Notes under the pieces: generated by a model
Seen by the model: the letters and a program-made list of their open reading frames with translations, nothing else
Told to the model about the DNA's origin: nothing
Databases searched by the model: none
Position numbers and translations under genes: made by a program
NCBI RefSeq assembly: GCF_036967205.1
Contig: NZ_CP146022.1
Coordinates: 6,014,001-6,078,000 of the forward strand
Source of the DNA: Streptomyces sp. Q6
GTDB lineage: Bacteria; Actinomycetota; Actinomycetes; Streptomycetales; Streptomycetaceae
Direction: 5' to 3'
DNA: 64,000 nucleotides
Shown: one piece after another, positions 28,054 through 37,132 of the stretch
How positions within the stretch are numbered: the stretch's first letter is position 1
Layout of the letters: every line of letters starts with the position of its first letter

Positions 28054-29762
28054 GCCGCCCCGGAGGACACCCCGCCGAGGCCCGCCGCCTCACCCCGTAC
28101 GAGTACGCGGGGACGCACGGCCCGCGCGCCGGCGACCGGATCCGGCTCGGCGACTCCGGGCTCACGATCAAGGTCGAGTCGGACTCGCAGGCGTACGGGG
28201 ACGAGTTCCTCGCCGGGTTCGGCAAGACCGCGCGCGACGGGCTGCACCTGAAGGCCGCGGCCGTCCGCGAGACCTGCGACGTCGTGATCAGCAACGTCGT
28301 GGTGATCGACGCCGAGCTCGGCATCCGCAAGGTGTCCATCGGCATCCGCGAAGGCCGCATCCACGCCATCGGTCGGGCCGGGAATCCGGACACGCTCGAC
28401 GGGGTCGACGTCGTCGTCGGGACCGGCACGTCCATCGTGTCCGGCGAGGGGCTCATCGCCACCGCCGGAGCCGTCGACACCCACGTCCACCTGCTCTCGC
28501 CGCGCATCATGGAGGCCTCGCTCGCCTCCGGCGTGACGACGATCATCGGGCAGGAGTTCGGCCCGGTGTGGGGGGTCGGGGTCAACTCGCCGTGGGCGCT
28601 GAAGCACGCCTTCTCCGCCTTCGACGCCTGGCCGGTCAACATCGGCTTCCTGGGCCGCGGTTCGTCGTCCGACGGGGCCCCGCTGGAGGAGGCCCTCGCC
28701 GAGGGCGGCGCCTGCGGGTTCAAGGTGCACGAGGACATGGGCGCGCACACCCGCGCCCTGGACACGGCACTGCGCGTCGCCGAGGAGCACGATGTCCAAG
28801 TGGCCCTGCACAGCGACGGGTTGAACGAATGCCTGTCGGTGGAGGACACCCTGAAGGTCCTCGAAGGGCGGACCATCCACGCCTTCCACATCGAGGGCTG
28901 CGGCGGCGGTCACGTACCGAACGTGCTGAAGATGGCGGGCGTCCCGAACGTCATCGGGTCGTCCACCAACCCCACCCTGCCCTTCGGCCGGGACGCCGTC
29001 GCCGAGCACTACGGCATGATCGTCTCCGTCCACGACCTGAAGACGGACCTGCCCGGCGACGCCGCCATGGCCCGCGACCGGATCCGCGCCTCGACCATGG
29101 GCGCCGAGGACGTGCTGCACGACCTGGGCGCCATCGGCATCACCTCGTCGGACGCGCAGGGCATGGGGCGCGCGGGCGAGACGGTCCGCCGCACCTTCGC
29201 CATGGCCGGGAAGATGAAGGCCGAGCTGGGCGACCCGGGCGTCGGCCACGACAACGACCGCGTCCTGCGCTACATCGCGAAGCTGACCATCAACCCCGCC
29301 ATCGCGCACGGCCTCGCGCACGAGATCGGGTCCATCGAGGTCGGCAAGATGGCCGACATCGTGCTCTGGCGCCCGGAGTTCTTCGGCGCGAAGCCGCAGC
29401 TGGTGCTGAAGTCCGGCTTCCCCGCGTACGGCGTCGTCGGCGACCCGAACGCGGCGACGGACACCTGCGAACCCCTGGTCCTCGGGCCGCAGTTCGGGGC
29501 GCACGGGGCGACCGCCGCCGAACTGTCCGTCGCCTTCGTCGCGCGGGCCGCCGTGGACGACGGCCACGACACCATGCCCACGCGGCGCCGCCGGGTCGCC
29601 GTCCGCGGCACCCGCGGCATCGGCCCCGCCGACCTGCGCCTCAACTCCCGTACGGGAGCGGTCGACGTGGACCAGCGCAGCGGCCTGGTCACCCTCGACG
29701 GCGAGCCGCTGCGCTCCGCACCGGCCGACTCCGTCCCCCTCAACCGCCTGTACTTCCTGTGA
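28050..29762 (+). CDS. Divergent urease alpha subunit
   Basis: A 570-residue amidohydrolase of the urease alpha family. Numbering against the Klebsiella enzyme, the metal ligands are kept: His145 and His147 (THVHLLSP), Lys225 in GFKVHEDMG for carbamylation, His254 (HSDGLNE), His280 (FHIEG) and Asp368 (SSDAQGMGR); the catalytic His328 is also kept. The active-site flap differs: SVHDLK replaces the usual VCHHLD, so the flap Cys is Val327, and the motif HEDWG reads HEDMG. These changes and the missing accessory genes suggest altered activity or another ureido substrate. It is coupled to the gamma-beta gene by ATGA and is followed ten bases later by agmatine deiminase. Confidence 0.9.
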   Translation: MSRPGGHPAEARRLTPYEYAGTHGPRAGDRIRLGDSGLTIKVESDSQAYGDEFLAGFGKTARDGLHLKAAAVRETCDVVISNVVVIDAELGIRKVSIGIREGRIHAIGRAGNPDTLDGVDVVVGTGTSIVSGEGLIATAGAVDTHVHLLSPRIMEASLASGVTTIIGQEFGPVWGVGVNSPWALKHAFSAFDAWPVNIGFLGRGSSSDGAPLEEALAEGGACGFKVHEDMGAHTRALDTALRVAEEHDVQVALHSDGLNECLSVEDTLKVLEGRTIHAFHIEGCGGGHVPNVLKMAGVPNVIGSSTNPTLPFGRDAVAEHYGMIVSVHDLKTDLPGDAAMARDRIRASTMGAEDVLHDLGAIGITSSDAQGMGRAGETVRRTFAMAGKMKAELGDPGVGHDNDRVLRYIAKLTINPAIAHGLAHEIGSIEVGKMADIVLWRPEFFGAKPQLVLKSGFPAYGVVGDPNAATDTCEPLVLGPQFGAHGATAAELSVAFVARAAVDDGHDTMPTRRRRVAVRGTRGIGPADLRLNSRTGAVDVDQRSGLVTLDGEPLRSAPADSVPLNRLYFL

Positions 29763-29772
29763 GGTCTTTGCG

Positions 29773-30792
29773 ATGACGTACTCCATGCCGCCCGAGTGGG
29801 CCCCGCACGCACGCACCTGGATGGCGTGGCCGGGCCCCAACCCGACCTTCGCCGACGACCGGGAACTGGCCGACGCGCGCGCCGCGTGGGCGTCGGTGGC
29901 CCGCGCCGTACGCCGCCACGAGCCGCTGACGATGGTCGTCGGCACCGGACAGCTCGACTCGGCGCGCGCACTCCTCGACTCCGGGATCGAGTTGGTCGAG
30001 CGCGATCTCGACGACGCGTGGATGCGTGACATCGGCCCCACGTTCGTGCGGCACACGGAGACCGGGGAGACGGCCGCCGTGGACTGGACGTTCAACGGCT
30101 GGGGCGCCCAGGACTGGGCCCGCTGGGAGCACGACTCCAAGATCGCCCGCCATGTCGCCGACCTCGCCGGCGTGCCCGTGCACTCCTCGCCGCTCGTCAA
30201 CGAGGGCGGCGGCATCCACGTCGACGGCGAGGGCACGGTCCTGCTCACGGAGACCGTCCAGCTCGACCCCGACCGCAACCAGGGCTGGACGAAGGCGGAC
30301 GTCGAGACGGAGATCCACGCCCGCATCGGCACGTCGAAGGCCATCTGGCTGCCGCGCGGACTCACCGCGGACTACGGCGAGTTCGGCACCCGCGGGCACG
30401 TCGACATCGTCGCGGCGTTCGCGGCGCCCGGCGTGGTCCTCGTGCACTCCCAGCAGGACCCGGCCCATCCGGACTTCGAGGTCGGCCGCGAGATCATCGG
30501 CGTCCTCACCGGACAGACCGACGCGCAGGGCCGCCCCCTGGAGATCGTCGAGGTCCCCGCGCCGAGCGTGCTCGCGGACGACGAGGGTTGGGTCGACTAC
30601 TCGTACATCAACCACTACCTCTGCAACGACGGCGTCGTCCTGTGCGGCTTCGACGACCCGCGCGACGAGGAGGCGGCCGCGATCTTCCGCCGCCTCTTCC
30701 CGTCCCGCACGGTCACCCTCGTCGACGCCCGCACGATCTTCGCGGCGGGCGGCGGCATCCACTGCATCACCCAGCAGCAGCCGGCCGGATGA
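29773..30792 (+). CDS. aguA: Agmatine deiminase
   Basis: This enzyme hydrolyses agmatine to N-carbamoylputrescine and ammonia. The 339-residue protein belongs to the guanidino-group-modifying fold: MPPEWAPHARTWMAWPG, DDAWMRDIGPTF and NEGGGIHVDGEG hold the substrate, and the catalytic cysteine is in GGGIHCITQQQP close to the C-terminus. It sits ten bases after the urease alpha gene and its stop overlaps the TetR start in ATGA, so it is central to a four-gene coupled operon. No aguB amidase follows. The product carries a ureido group, which suggests the urease-like protein may act on it; this is inference. Confidence 0.93.
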   Translation: MTYSMPPEWAPHARTWMAWPGPNPTFADDRELADARAAWASVARAVRRHEPLTMVVGTGQLDSARALLDSGIELVERDLDDAWMRDIGPTFVRHTETGETAAVDWTFNGWGAQDWARWEHDSKIARHVADLAGVPVHSSPLVNEGGGIHVDGEGTVLLTETVQLDPDRNQGWTKADVETEIHARIGTSKAIWLPRGLTADYGEFGTRGHVDIVAAFAAPGVVLVHSQQDPAHPDFEVGREIIGVLTGQTDAQGRPLEIVEVPAPSVLADDEGWVDYSYINHYLCNDGVVLCGFDDPRDEEAAAIFRRLFPSRTVTLVDARTIFAAGGGIHCITQQQPAG

Positions 30793-31406
30793 CCGGGGCC
30801 GCGCGCCGGCGCACCCCGGCACCGCCCCGCGAGGACGTGCTCGCCGCCGCCATGGCGATGATCGCCGAGAACGGACTCGAACGGCTCACCATGGCCGCGC
30901 TCGGGCGGGACGTGGGGATGAGCAGCGGGCACCTGGCGTACCACTTCAAGTCCAAGGACGAACTGCTGCTGCGCACGCTGGAGTGGAGCGAGGAGCAACT
31001 GGGCGCGCGGCGGCGGGAGGTGCTGGACGCCGGGGGCGGGGTGCGCGAGCGGCTCGACGCGTACGTCGACCTGTACGTGCCCGACGGGCCCCGCGATCCG
31101 CACTGGACGCTCTGGCTCGAAGTGTGGAACCGGTCGAAGAGCGCCGCCGTCGAGACGTCCGCCCGCGCCCGGCAGGCCGCCATCGAGAGCGCCTGGCACC
31201 GCGACCTCGTGGCACTGCTCGCCGAGGGCATCTCGCGCGGCGCGTTCAGGGCCGTCGACCCGGACCGCTTCGCGGCGCGGCTGCGGGCGCTGCTCGACGG
31301 CTTCTCCATCCACGTCGCGATCGGGCTCCAGGGCGCCGACCGGGCCCAAGTCCTGTCTCACGTGGGGGAGTTCCTCGACGACGGGCTCGCGGCCGACGAC
31401 TCCTGA
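30789..31406 (+). CDS. TetR family regulator of the urease-like/agmatine operon
   Basis: A 205-residue DNA-binding regulator. The helix-turn-helix region includes AAMAMIAENGLERLTMAALGRD in outline and MSSGHLAYHFKSKDELL (about residues 43-60), the classic end of the TetR DNA-binding domain. The C-terminal part (TLWLEVWNRSKSA) is of the BetI-like C-terminal type. ATG 30789 overlaps the agmatine deiminase stop. It is likely to sense agmatine, putrescine or a related amine and to control its own operon, but no operator was found. Confidence 0.88.
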   Translation: MTGAARRRTPAPPREDVLAAAMAMIAENGLERLTMAALGRDVGMSSGHLAYHFKSKDELLLRTLEWSEEQLGARRREVLDAGGGVRERLDAYVDLYVPDGPRDPHWTLWLEVWNRSKSAAVETSARARQAAIESAWHRDLVALLAEGISRGAFRAVDPDRFAARLRALLDGFSIHVAIGLQGADRAQVLSHVGEFLDDGLAADDS

Positions 31407-31551
31407 GGCCGCGTCCGGGTTGTACGTCGTCCGACGGATTGCCCCTGTTACGGGCGGTGCGGTTGGATTTCCGTGGGCCCCTGGTGTCGGACCGGGGCCC
31501 GCGTGCCGCGGCACGGCACGGACCGCACCGACACCACGGGGGAATCACCGC

Positions 31552-32811
31552 ATGCGTCGTATCACCCTGGCCTCAGTCCTGGCCGCCACCGCCACCGCCG
31601 TCGCGCTCGCCGTCGGCCCTGCCCTCGCCGCGCCGCCCGCGCCCCGCACCGAGCGGATCTCCGTCTCGGCCGCGGGGGAGCAGGGCGACGCCGACTCGGG
31701 CGGGCCGCTGCTCAGCAGCACCGGCCGCTACGCCGTCTTCAGCTCGTACGCCGCGAACCTGGTGCCCGGCGACACCTTCGACACCAACGACGTCTTCGTG
31801 CGCGACCTGAAGCGCGGCGCCCTGGAGCGGGTCAGCGTCGCCTCCGACGGCACCCCGGCCAACGGCCAGTCGGAGGCCGCGGGCATCAGCGCCGACGGCC
31901 GCTACGTCGTCTTCCGCTCCACCGCCACGAACCTCGTGCCCCAGGACCCCCGCGGGCCCCTGTGGGCGTACGACGTCTACGTCCACGACCGCCGCACCGG
32001 CACCACCGAGCTGGTGAGCGGCGCCCCGGACGGCGTGTCCGCGTACGCGAACTGGACCGCCGACATCTCGGACGACGGGCGCTACGTCGCCTTCAACGCC
32101 CGGCCGTACCAGATGGAGGGCGAGGGCTCCATCGATCCGGCCGTCTACCTCCACGACCGCGAGACCGGCACCACGAAGCGCGTCAGCAACCGCGCCCACC
32201 CCACCCTGGCCGGATACGGCTTCGACCTCAGCGGCAACGGCCGCTACCTCGCGTACAGCCAGAACGGCGTGCGCTCCGGCGACGGTTTCGTCTACGTCAG
32301 GGACCTGCGCACCGGCGCCGAGGAACAGGTCAACGTCACCCCGGACGGATCGCCCTCGGCGACGGGCGGATCGAGCCCGCACGTCTCGAACGACGGGCGC
32401 ACCGTCTCGTTCGGATCCTGGGCGACGGACCTGCTGCCGGGCAGCGAGAGCCCCACCGCCACCGACATCTACGTACGCGATCTGCGCACCGGCACCACGC
32501 GCCGCGTCATCCACGACGGCGAGGGCGAAGCGGCCGCCTCCAACGGCGTGCTGAGCGCGGACGGCCGCCACCTCGCCTACGAGATGAAGGTCGGCCCCGC
32601 CGTGAACGTGTACGTACGGAACCTGCGCACCGGCGCGACCACCCTGGTCAGCGGCGGTGTGGACGGCGGCCCGCTCACCGACGTCGGCGTGTACGCCGCG
32701 TCCCTCGACGCCCACGGCCGCACGGTCGGCCTCGGCTCGACGTCCGCGCAGTTGGTCGCCGACGACACCAACGGGCTGCGCGACACCTTCGTGCGGCGAC
32801 TGCGGCCCTAG
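31552..32811 (+). CDS. Secreted beta-propeller (TolB/WD40-like) protein
   Basis: A 419-residue exported protein. The signal peptide is residues 1-27 (RRITLASVLAATATAVALAV then ALAA). The mature part is built from about seven repeats of the form SADGRYVVFRSTATNLV ... DVYVHDRRTGTTELVS, in which each blade begins with a D/N-G-R-Y-V/L-A turn and ends in a V-R-D-L-x-T-G strand, as in TolB/PD40 propellers. Such proteins bind ligands or partners; no catalytic residue is evident. GGGGGGAATCACCGC precedes ATG 31552. It stands alone between the TetR gene and the convergent pxp genes. Confidence 0.85.
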   Translation: MRRITLASVLAATATAVALAVGPALAAPPAPRTERISVSAAGEQGDADSGGPLLSSTGRYAVFSSYAANLVPGDTFDTNDVFVRDLKRGALERVSVASDGTPANGQSEAAGISADGRYVVFRSTATNLVPQDPRGPLWAYDVYVHDRRTGTTELVSGAPDGVSAYANWTADISDDGRYVAFNARPYQMEGEGSIDPAVYLHDRETGTTKRVSNRAHPTLAGYGFDLSGNGRYLAYSQNGVRSGDGFVYVRDLRTGAEEQVNVTPDGSPSATGGSSPHVSNDGRTVSFGSWATDLLPGSESPTATDIYVRDLRTGTTRRVIHDGEGEAAASNGVLSADGRHLAYEMKVGPAVNVYVRNLRTGATTLVSGGVDGGPLTDVGVYAASLDAHGRTVGLGSTSAQLVADDTNGLRDTFVRRLRP

Positions 32812-33666
32812 GACAGCACGAAGCGCAGAGGGGTGCCCGGGACCGCCTGCGCCGCCGCGGCGAGGGCCGGTTCGGGGACGACGGCGATCACCGGGTAGCC
32901 GCCGGTCGTCGGGTGGTCGTGCAGGAAGACCACCGGGCGGCCGTCGGGCGGCACCTGCACCGCCCCGAGCACCATGCCCTCACTGGGCAGCTCGCCCGGC
33001 AACTCCCGCTCCAGGGGCGGCCCTTCGGTGCGCAGGCCGATGCGGTTGCTCTGCGCCGACACCGTGTACGTGGCCGTACGGAACGTCCGCAGGGCCGCCG
33101 CCGTGAACCAGTCGGCGCGGGGCCCCGGGCAGGTCGGCAGGATCAGCTCGGCGGGCGGGGCCGGCCAGGGCGGGGCCGCCGGAAGCGCGGGCGGGGAGCG
33201 GACAGCGCGCCGACGCCGAGCAGATCCCCGCGGCGAGCGGCGCGGGCCCCAGGCCCGACAGGAGGTCCGTGGAGCGGCTGCCGAGCACCGGGGCGACGCT
33301 GATGCCGCCCGCGACCGCGACGTAGGACCGCAGTCCGTGGGTGGCCGGGCCCACGTCGAGCACCGCCCCGCCCGGGACGCGGACCGGCGTGCCCCAGGGC
33401 GCGGGACGCCCGTCGATCGTGACCGGGCAGGGTGCGCCGCCCACGGCGACGGTGACCTGCCCGTCGGGGCGCAGGGCCACTCCGGTGAGCGTGGTCTCCA
33501 GTACGGCGGTGCCCTGCGGGTTGCCGGTCAGCCGGTTCGCCATCCGCATCGCGGGCGCGTCGAGGGCGCCCGAGCGCGGAACTCCCAGATGCGCGTGGCC
33601 CGTTCGTCCCTCGTCCTGGACGGTGGTGAGGGCGCCGGGACGGGTCACGGTGAGTGTGGTGGTCAC
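32808..33666 (-). CDS. pxpC: 5-oxoprolinase subunit PxpC, doubly frameshifted
   Basis: PxpC works with PxpA and PxpB in ATP-dependent cleavage of 5-oxoproline to glutamate. The N-terminal half (TLTVTRPGALTTVQDEGRTG to VAVAGGISVAPVLGSRSTDLLSGLGP) and the C-terminal half (SAQSNRIGLRTEGPPL to GTPLRFVLS) lie in different frames. Two single-base losses, in GGGG at 33226-33229 and at 33193-33196, would restore GDLLGVGALSAPPP and a 286-residue protein. The stop nearly meets that of the convergent propeller gene. The GTG start overlaps the pxpB stop (GTGA). The two short-run losses in one gene point to sequencing error. Confidence 0.82.
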
Positions 33667-34325
33667 GGGGTCTCCCCGTCGCCGCCGCCCGGCGGTGCCG
33701 TCGGGGCGAACTCCACCCGGGTCCCCGGCGACAGCAGGGCCGCCCGCTCCCGGTCGGGGTCCCACAGCGGCAGCGGGTCCGGCATGGTTCCGATGATCTG
33801 CCAGCCGCCCGGCGTCGCCCTCGGGTACACCGCCGAGTACGGGCCCGCCACGGCCACCGCGCCCGCCGGGACCCTGGTGCGCGGCGTGGCCCGGCGCGGC
33901 ACGTGCAGCGACTCGGGCAGTCCGGTGAGATAGCCGAAGCCCGGAGCGAAGCCGCAGAAGGCGACCCGGTAGGTGTACGCGGCGTGGCGCGCCCCCACCT
34001 CGGCCTCGGACACGCCCCACAGCGCGGCGACGTCGGCCAGGTCGGGGCCGTCGTACACCACCGGGATCGTCACCACGTCGCCGTCGCCCGCGGCCGCCGG
34101 AGGAACGTCCCAGGAGGCGAGCTCGCGGGCCAGCGCGTCCGGGTCCGGCACCCCGTCGAGGAGCACGGTGCGCGCGCCGGGCACGATCTCGGCGACCGGC
34201 GGCAGCGTGCCCGCCGCCCGGCTGCGCAGCAGCCCCGCGTGGAAGGCTCCGGCGCGCTCGGCGTCCGGCAGCTCCACCAGGAGCGCGTGGCGCCCGGCGA
34301 CCCGCACCACCGGAGCCGTGCTCAC
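33663..34325 (-). CDS. pxpB: 5-oxoprolinase subunit PxpB
   Basis: A 220-residue KipI-like subunit that forms a complex with PxpC to open 5-oxoproline. It contains [10 protein letters not shown] near the N-terminus, [12 protein letters not shown], then [45 protein letters not shown] in outline, the strongly conserved core, and the closing [13 protein letters not shown] 34325 is chosen because it overlaps the pxpA stop (GTGA) and begins [10 protein letters not shown]; the longer frame upstream is a shadow of pxpA. It is intact, unlike its two partners. Confidence 0.9.
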   Translation of the reverse strand: MSTAPVVRVAGRHALLVELPDAERAGAFHAGLLRSRAAGTLPPVAEIVPGARTVLLDGVPDPDALARELASWDVPPAAAGDGDVVTIPVVYDGPDLADVAALWGVSEAEVGARHAAYTYRVAFCGFAPGFGYLTGLPESLHVPRRATPRTRVPAGAVAVAGPYSAVYPRATPGGWQIIGTMPDPLPLWDPDRERAALLSPGTRVEFAPTAPPGGGDGETP

Positions 34326-35073
34326 GCGAACGCACCCACCTTGACCCCGGCGTCCTCCAGCGCCGCGCGCACCCGCGCCGCGGTCCTGGCCGCGCCCGGG
34401 GTGTCGCCGTGCACGCACAGCGAGCGGGCGGCGACCTCGACGTACGTACCGTCGGACGCCTCGACCCCGCCCCCACCGCGAAGCCGACGGAGCGGCGCAC
34501 CACCGTGTCCGCGTCCTCGACCACGGCCCCGGCCTCCCGGCGCGGAACCAGCGTCCCCTCCGGCGTGTAGGCGCGGTCGGCGAAGGCTTCCCGCACCGGG
34601 GTGAGACCCGCCTCCTCGGCGGCGGCGAGGAGCCGCGAGCCCGGCAGGCCGAGCACCGGAAGCGCCCCGCCCGCGAGGCGTACGCCCGCGACGACGGCCC
34701 ACGCCTGTTCCGCGTCGGCCACGGTCCGGTTGTAGAGCGCGCCGTGCGGCTTCACGTACGCCACCTCGGCCCCGGCCGCCTGCGCGAAGACCCGCAACGC
34801 GCCGATCTGGTACGCCACTTCGGCCGCCAGCTCGTCCGCCGGCACGTCCATGGCGCGGCGCCCGAACCCGGCGAGGTCCCGGTACGAGACCTGCGCCCCG
34901 ATCCGCACCCCGCGCTCGGCGGCGAGGTCGCACACCCACCGCATCACGGAGGGGTCGCCCGCGTGGAAACCGCAGGCGACGTTGGCGCTGGTCACCACGG
35001 ACAGCAGGGCCTCGTCGTCGGTGAGGGTCCAGCGGCCGAAACCTTCGCCGAGATCCGCGTTGAGGTCGATCAC
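34322..35073 (-). CDS. pxpA: 5-oxoprolinase subunit PxpA (LamB/YcsF), frameshifted
   Basis: This subunit of the 5-oxoprolinase complex begins [14 protein letters not shown], the family hallmark, and contains [22 protein letters not shown] and [15 protein letters not shown]. At about 34470-34474, a run of five C on the plus strand, one base is missing; repair joins RRSVGFAVG to [23 protein letters not shown] and gives 250 residues, the usual length. GTG 35073 was chosen since GAGGTGA stands eight bases before it. It is first in the coupled order pxpA-pxpB-pxpC and divergent from the cimA leader. Confidence 0.83.
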
Positions 35074-35184
35074 GTCGTGCGTCACCTCTTCAACGTAGGC
35101 GATTGTTGAACGATCCGACAGAGCGCCTGACCGCATGGTGAGACCGCCGTCCGGGCGCTGTGCGGGCTGTGGCAGACTGCGGGC

Positions 35185-35235
35185 GTGCTCTCGTTCGCCA
35201 TGATTATTGGCAGCAGGCGCGCCGGTCCGCAGTGA
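35185..35235 (+). CDS. Leader peptide of cimA with tandem rare Ile codons
   Basis: GTG 35185 codes a 16-residue peptide, VLSFAMIIGSRRAGPQ, ending TGA. The two Ile codons are both ATT, a very rare codon in this genome, and lie at residues 7-8. CAGACT at 35173-35178 could be a -10 box, so transcription may begin at or close to the GTG and the leader be leaderless; ATG 35200 is a second start. Ribosome stalling on ATT-ATT under isoleucine shortage would control the terminator downstream. The leader precedes a gene of isoleucine synthesis, which fits. Confidence 0.7.
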   Translation: MLSFAMIIGSRRAGPQ

Positions 35236-35289
35236 CCACCCCGTACGACCCGGTACAGGTGGACACCGTCGTCCTCGACCCGCGCGCAG

Positions 35290-35319
35290 ACCTCTCGCAC
35301 CCGCGAGAGGTTTTTCTGT
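35290..35319 (+). terminator. Intrinsic terminator (attenuator) in the cimA leader
   Basis: ACCTCTCGC (35290-35298) pairs exactly with GCGAGAGGT (35303-35311) around the loop ACCC. The T run TTTTT (35311-35315) and CTGTTTCT follow. It stands 54 bases after the leader-peptide stop and 102 bases before cimA. Confidence 0.85.
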
Positions 35320-35421
35320 TTCTGGCCCACCCGCAGCCGGACGGAGAGCGCGAGGGATCATGAAGGGCGGTGGAGCCGGTCATTCCGGTAGACCGAGATC
35401 CCATACAGGAGCCAGATCAGC

Positions 35422-37053
35422 ATGAGCAGCAGCCCGAGCGAACGTAGCGAGACCCCTTCCGGCGACCTCGACGATTCCTTCCACGTCTTCGACACGACGC
35501 TGCGCGACGGCGCGCAGCGCGAGGGCATCAACCTCACCGTCGCGGACAAGCTGACCATCGCACGGCATCTGGACGACTTCGGCGTGGGCTTCATCGAGGG
35601 CGGCTGGCCCGGCGCCAACCCCCGCGACACGGAGTTCTTCGCCCGCGCGCGCCAGGAGATCGACTTCCAGCACGCGCAGCTCGTGGCCTTCGGCTCCACC
35701 CGCCGCGCGAACGCCAAGGCGAGCGAGGACCCGCAGGTCAAGGCCCTTCTCGACTCCGGCGCCCCGGTCATCACGCTGGTCGCCAAGTCCCACGACCGGC
35801 ATGTCGAGCTCGCCCTGCGCACCACCCTCGACGAGAACCTGGAGATGGTCCGCGACACCGTCTCCCACCTGGTCGCCCAGGGCCGCCGGGTCTTCGTCGA
35901 CTGCGAGCACTTCTTCGACGGCTACCGCGCCAACCCCGAGTACGCGAAGGCCGTCGTACGGTCCGCGCACGAGGCCGGCGCCTCCGTGGTCGTGCTCTGC
36001 GACACCAACGGCGGCATGCTGCCCGCTCAGATCCAGGCGATCGTGCACACCGTCCTCGACGACACCGGCGCCCGGCTCGGCATGCACGCCCAGGACGATA
36101 CCGGCTGCGCCACCGCCAACACCCTCGCCGCCGTCGACGCGGGCGCCACGCACGTGCAGTGCACCGCCAACGGCTACGGCGAGCGCGTCGGCAACGCCAA
36201 CCTCTTCCAGGTCGTCGGCGCCCTGGAACTCAAGTACGGCAAGAAGGTCCTGCCCGAGGGCAAGCTCCGCGAGATGACCCGCGTCTCGCACGCGATCGCC
36301 GAGGTCGTGAACCTCACCCCCTCCACGCACCAGCCCTACGTCGGTGTCTCGGCCTTCGCGCACAAGGCGGGCCTGCACGCCTCCGCGATCAAGGTCGACC
36401 CCGACCTGTACCAGCACATCGACCCCGAGCAGGTCGGCAACCGCATCCGGATGCTCGTCTCCGACATGGCGGGCCGCGCCTCCATCGAGCTCAAGGGCAA
36501 GGAGCTCGGCGTCGACCTCGGCGGCGACCGCGAGCTGATCGGCCGGGTCGTGGACCGCGTCAAGGAACGCGAGCTTCAGGGCTACACGTACGAGGCCGCC
36601 GACGCGTCCTTCGAACTCCTGCTCCGCGCCGAGGCCGAGGGCCGGGAGCGCAAGTACTTCCGCGTCGAGTCCTGGCGGGCCATCGTCGAGGACCGCCCCG
36701 ACGGCACCCACGCCAACGAGGCCACGGTCAAGCTCTGGGCCAAGGGCGAGCGCATCGTCGCCACGGCCGAGGGCAACGGCCCGGTCAACGCCCTCGACCG
36801 CGCCCTGCGCGTCGGCCTGGAGCGCATCTACCCGCAGCTCGCCAAGCTGGAGCTCGTCGACTACAAGGTCCGCATCCTGGAGGGCAAGCACGGCACGTCC
36901 TCCACGACCCGCGTGCTGATCTCGACGTCCGACGGGTCCGGCGAGTGGTCGACGGTGGGCGTCGCGGAGAACGTGATCGCGGCCTCCTGGGGGGCGCTGG
37001 AGGACGCCTACACCTTCGGTCTGCTGCGCGCGGGCGTCGAGCCGGTCGAGTAG
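35422..37053 (+). CDS. cimA: Citramalate synthase
   Basis: This LeuA-like enzyme condenses pyruvate and acetyl-CoA to citramalate, giving 2-ketobutyrate for isoleucine without threonine. The 543-residue protein has the HMGL-like TIM barrel: FDTTLRDGAQREGINLTV binds the metal, VDCEHFFDGYRANPEYA and GMHAQDDTGCATANTLAA supply the conserved His and catalytic residues, and VQCTANGYGERVGNANL follows. The C-terminal LeuA regulatory domain (about residues 410-540, RVESWRAIVEDRPDG) should bind isoleucine. AGGAG precedes ATG 35422. The attenuator leader upstream implies regulation by isoleucyl-tRNA. It is annotated in some genomes as leuA-like. Confidence 0.93.
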   Translation: MSSSPSERSETPSGDLDDSFHVFDTTLRDGAQREGINLTVADKLTIARHLDDFGVGFIEGGWPGANPRDTEFFARARQEIDFQHAQLVAFGSTRRANAKASEDPQVKALLDSGAPVITLVAKSHDRHVELALRTTLDENLEMVRDTVSHLVAQGRRVFVDCEHFFDGYRANPEYAKAVVRSAHEAGASVVVLCDTNGGMLPAQIQAIVHTVLDDTGARLGMHAQDDTGCATANTLAAVDAGATHVQCTANGYGERVGNANLFQVVGALELKYGKKVLPEGKLREMTRVSHAIAEVVNLTPSTHQPYVGVSAFAHKAGLHASAIKVDPDLYQHIDPEQVGNRIRMLVSDMAGRASIELKGKELGVDLGGDRELIGRVVDRVKERELQGYTYEAADASFELLLRAEAEGRERKYFRVESWRAIVEDRPDGTHANEATVKLWAKGERIVATAEGNGPVNALDRALRVGLERIYPQLAKLELVDYKVRILEGKHGTSSTTRVLISTSDGSGEWSTVGVAENVIAASWGALEDAYTFGLLRAGVEPVE

Positions 37054-37132
37054 CGGCCGCCTCGGTCGGCGAGGGGCGGTCCGGGCCCGGACTCGATCCG
37101 CCATTCGGCGCAGGGTGGGATAGCGTCGAGGT

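Noticed and set aside
34322..35073. True pseudogene state of the 5-oxoprolinase genes
   Set aside because: Three losses in pxpA and pxpC are single bases in short G/C runs, and pxpB between them is intact with all coupling overlaps kept; decay would not be expected to leave this pattern.
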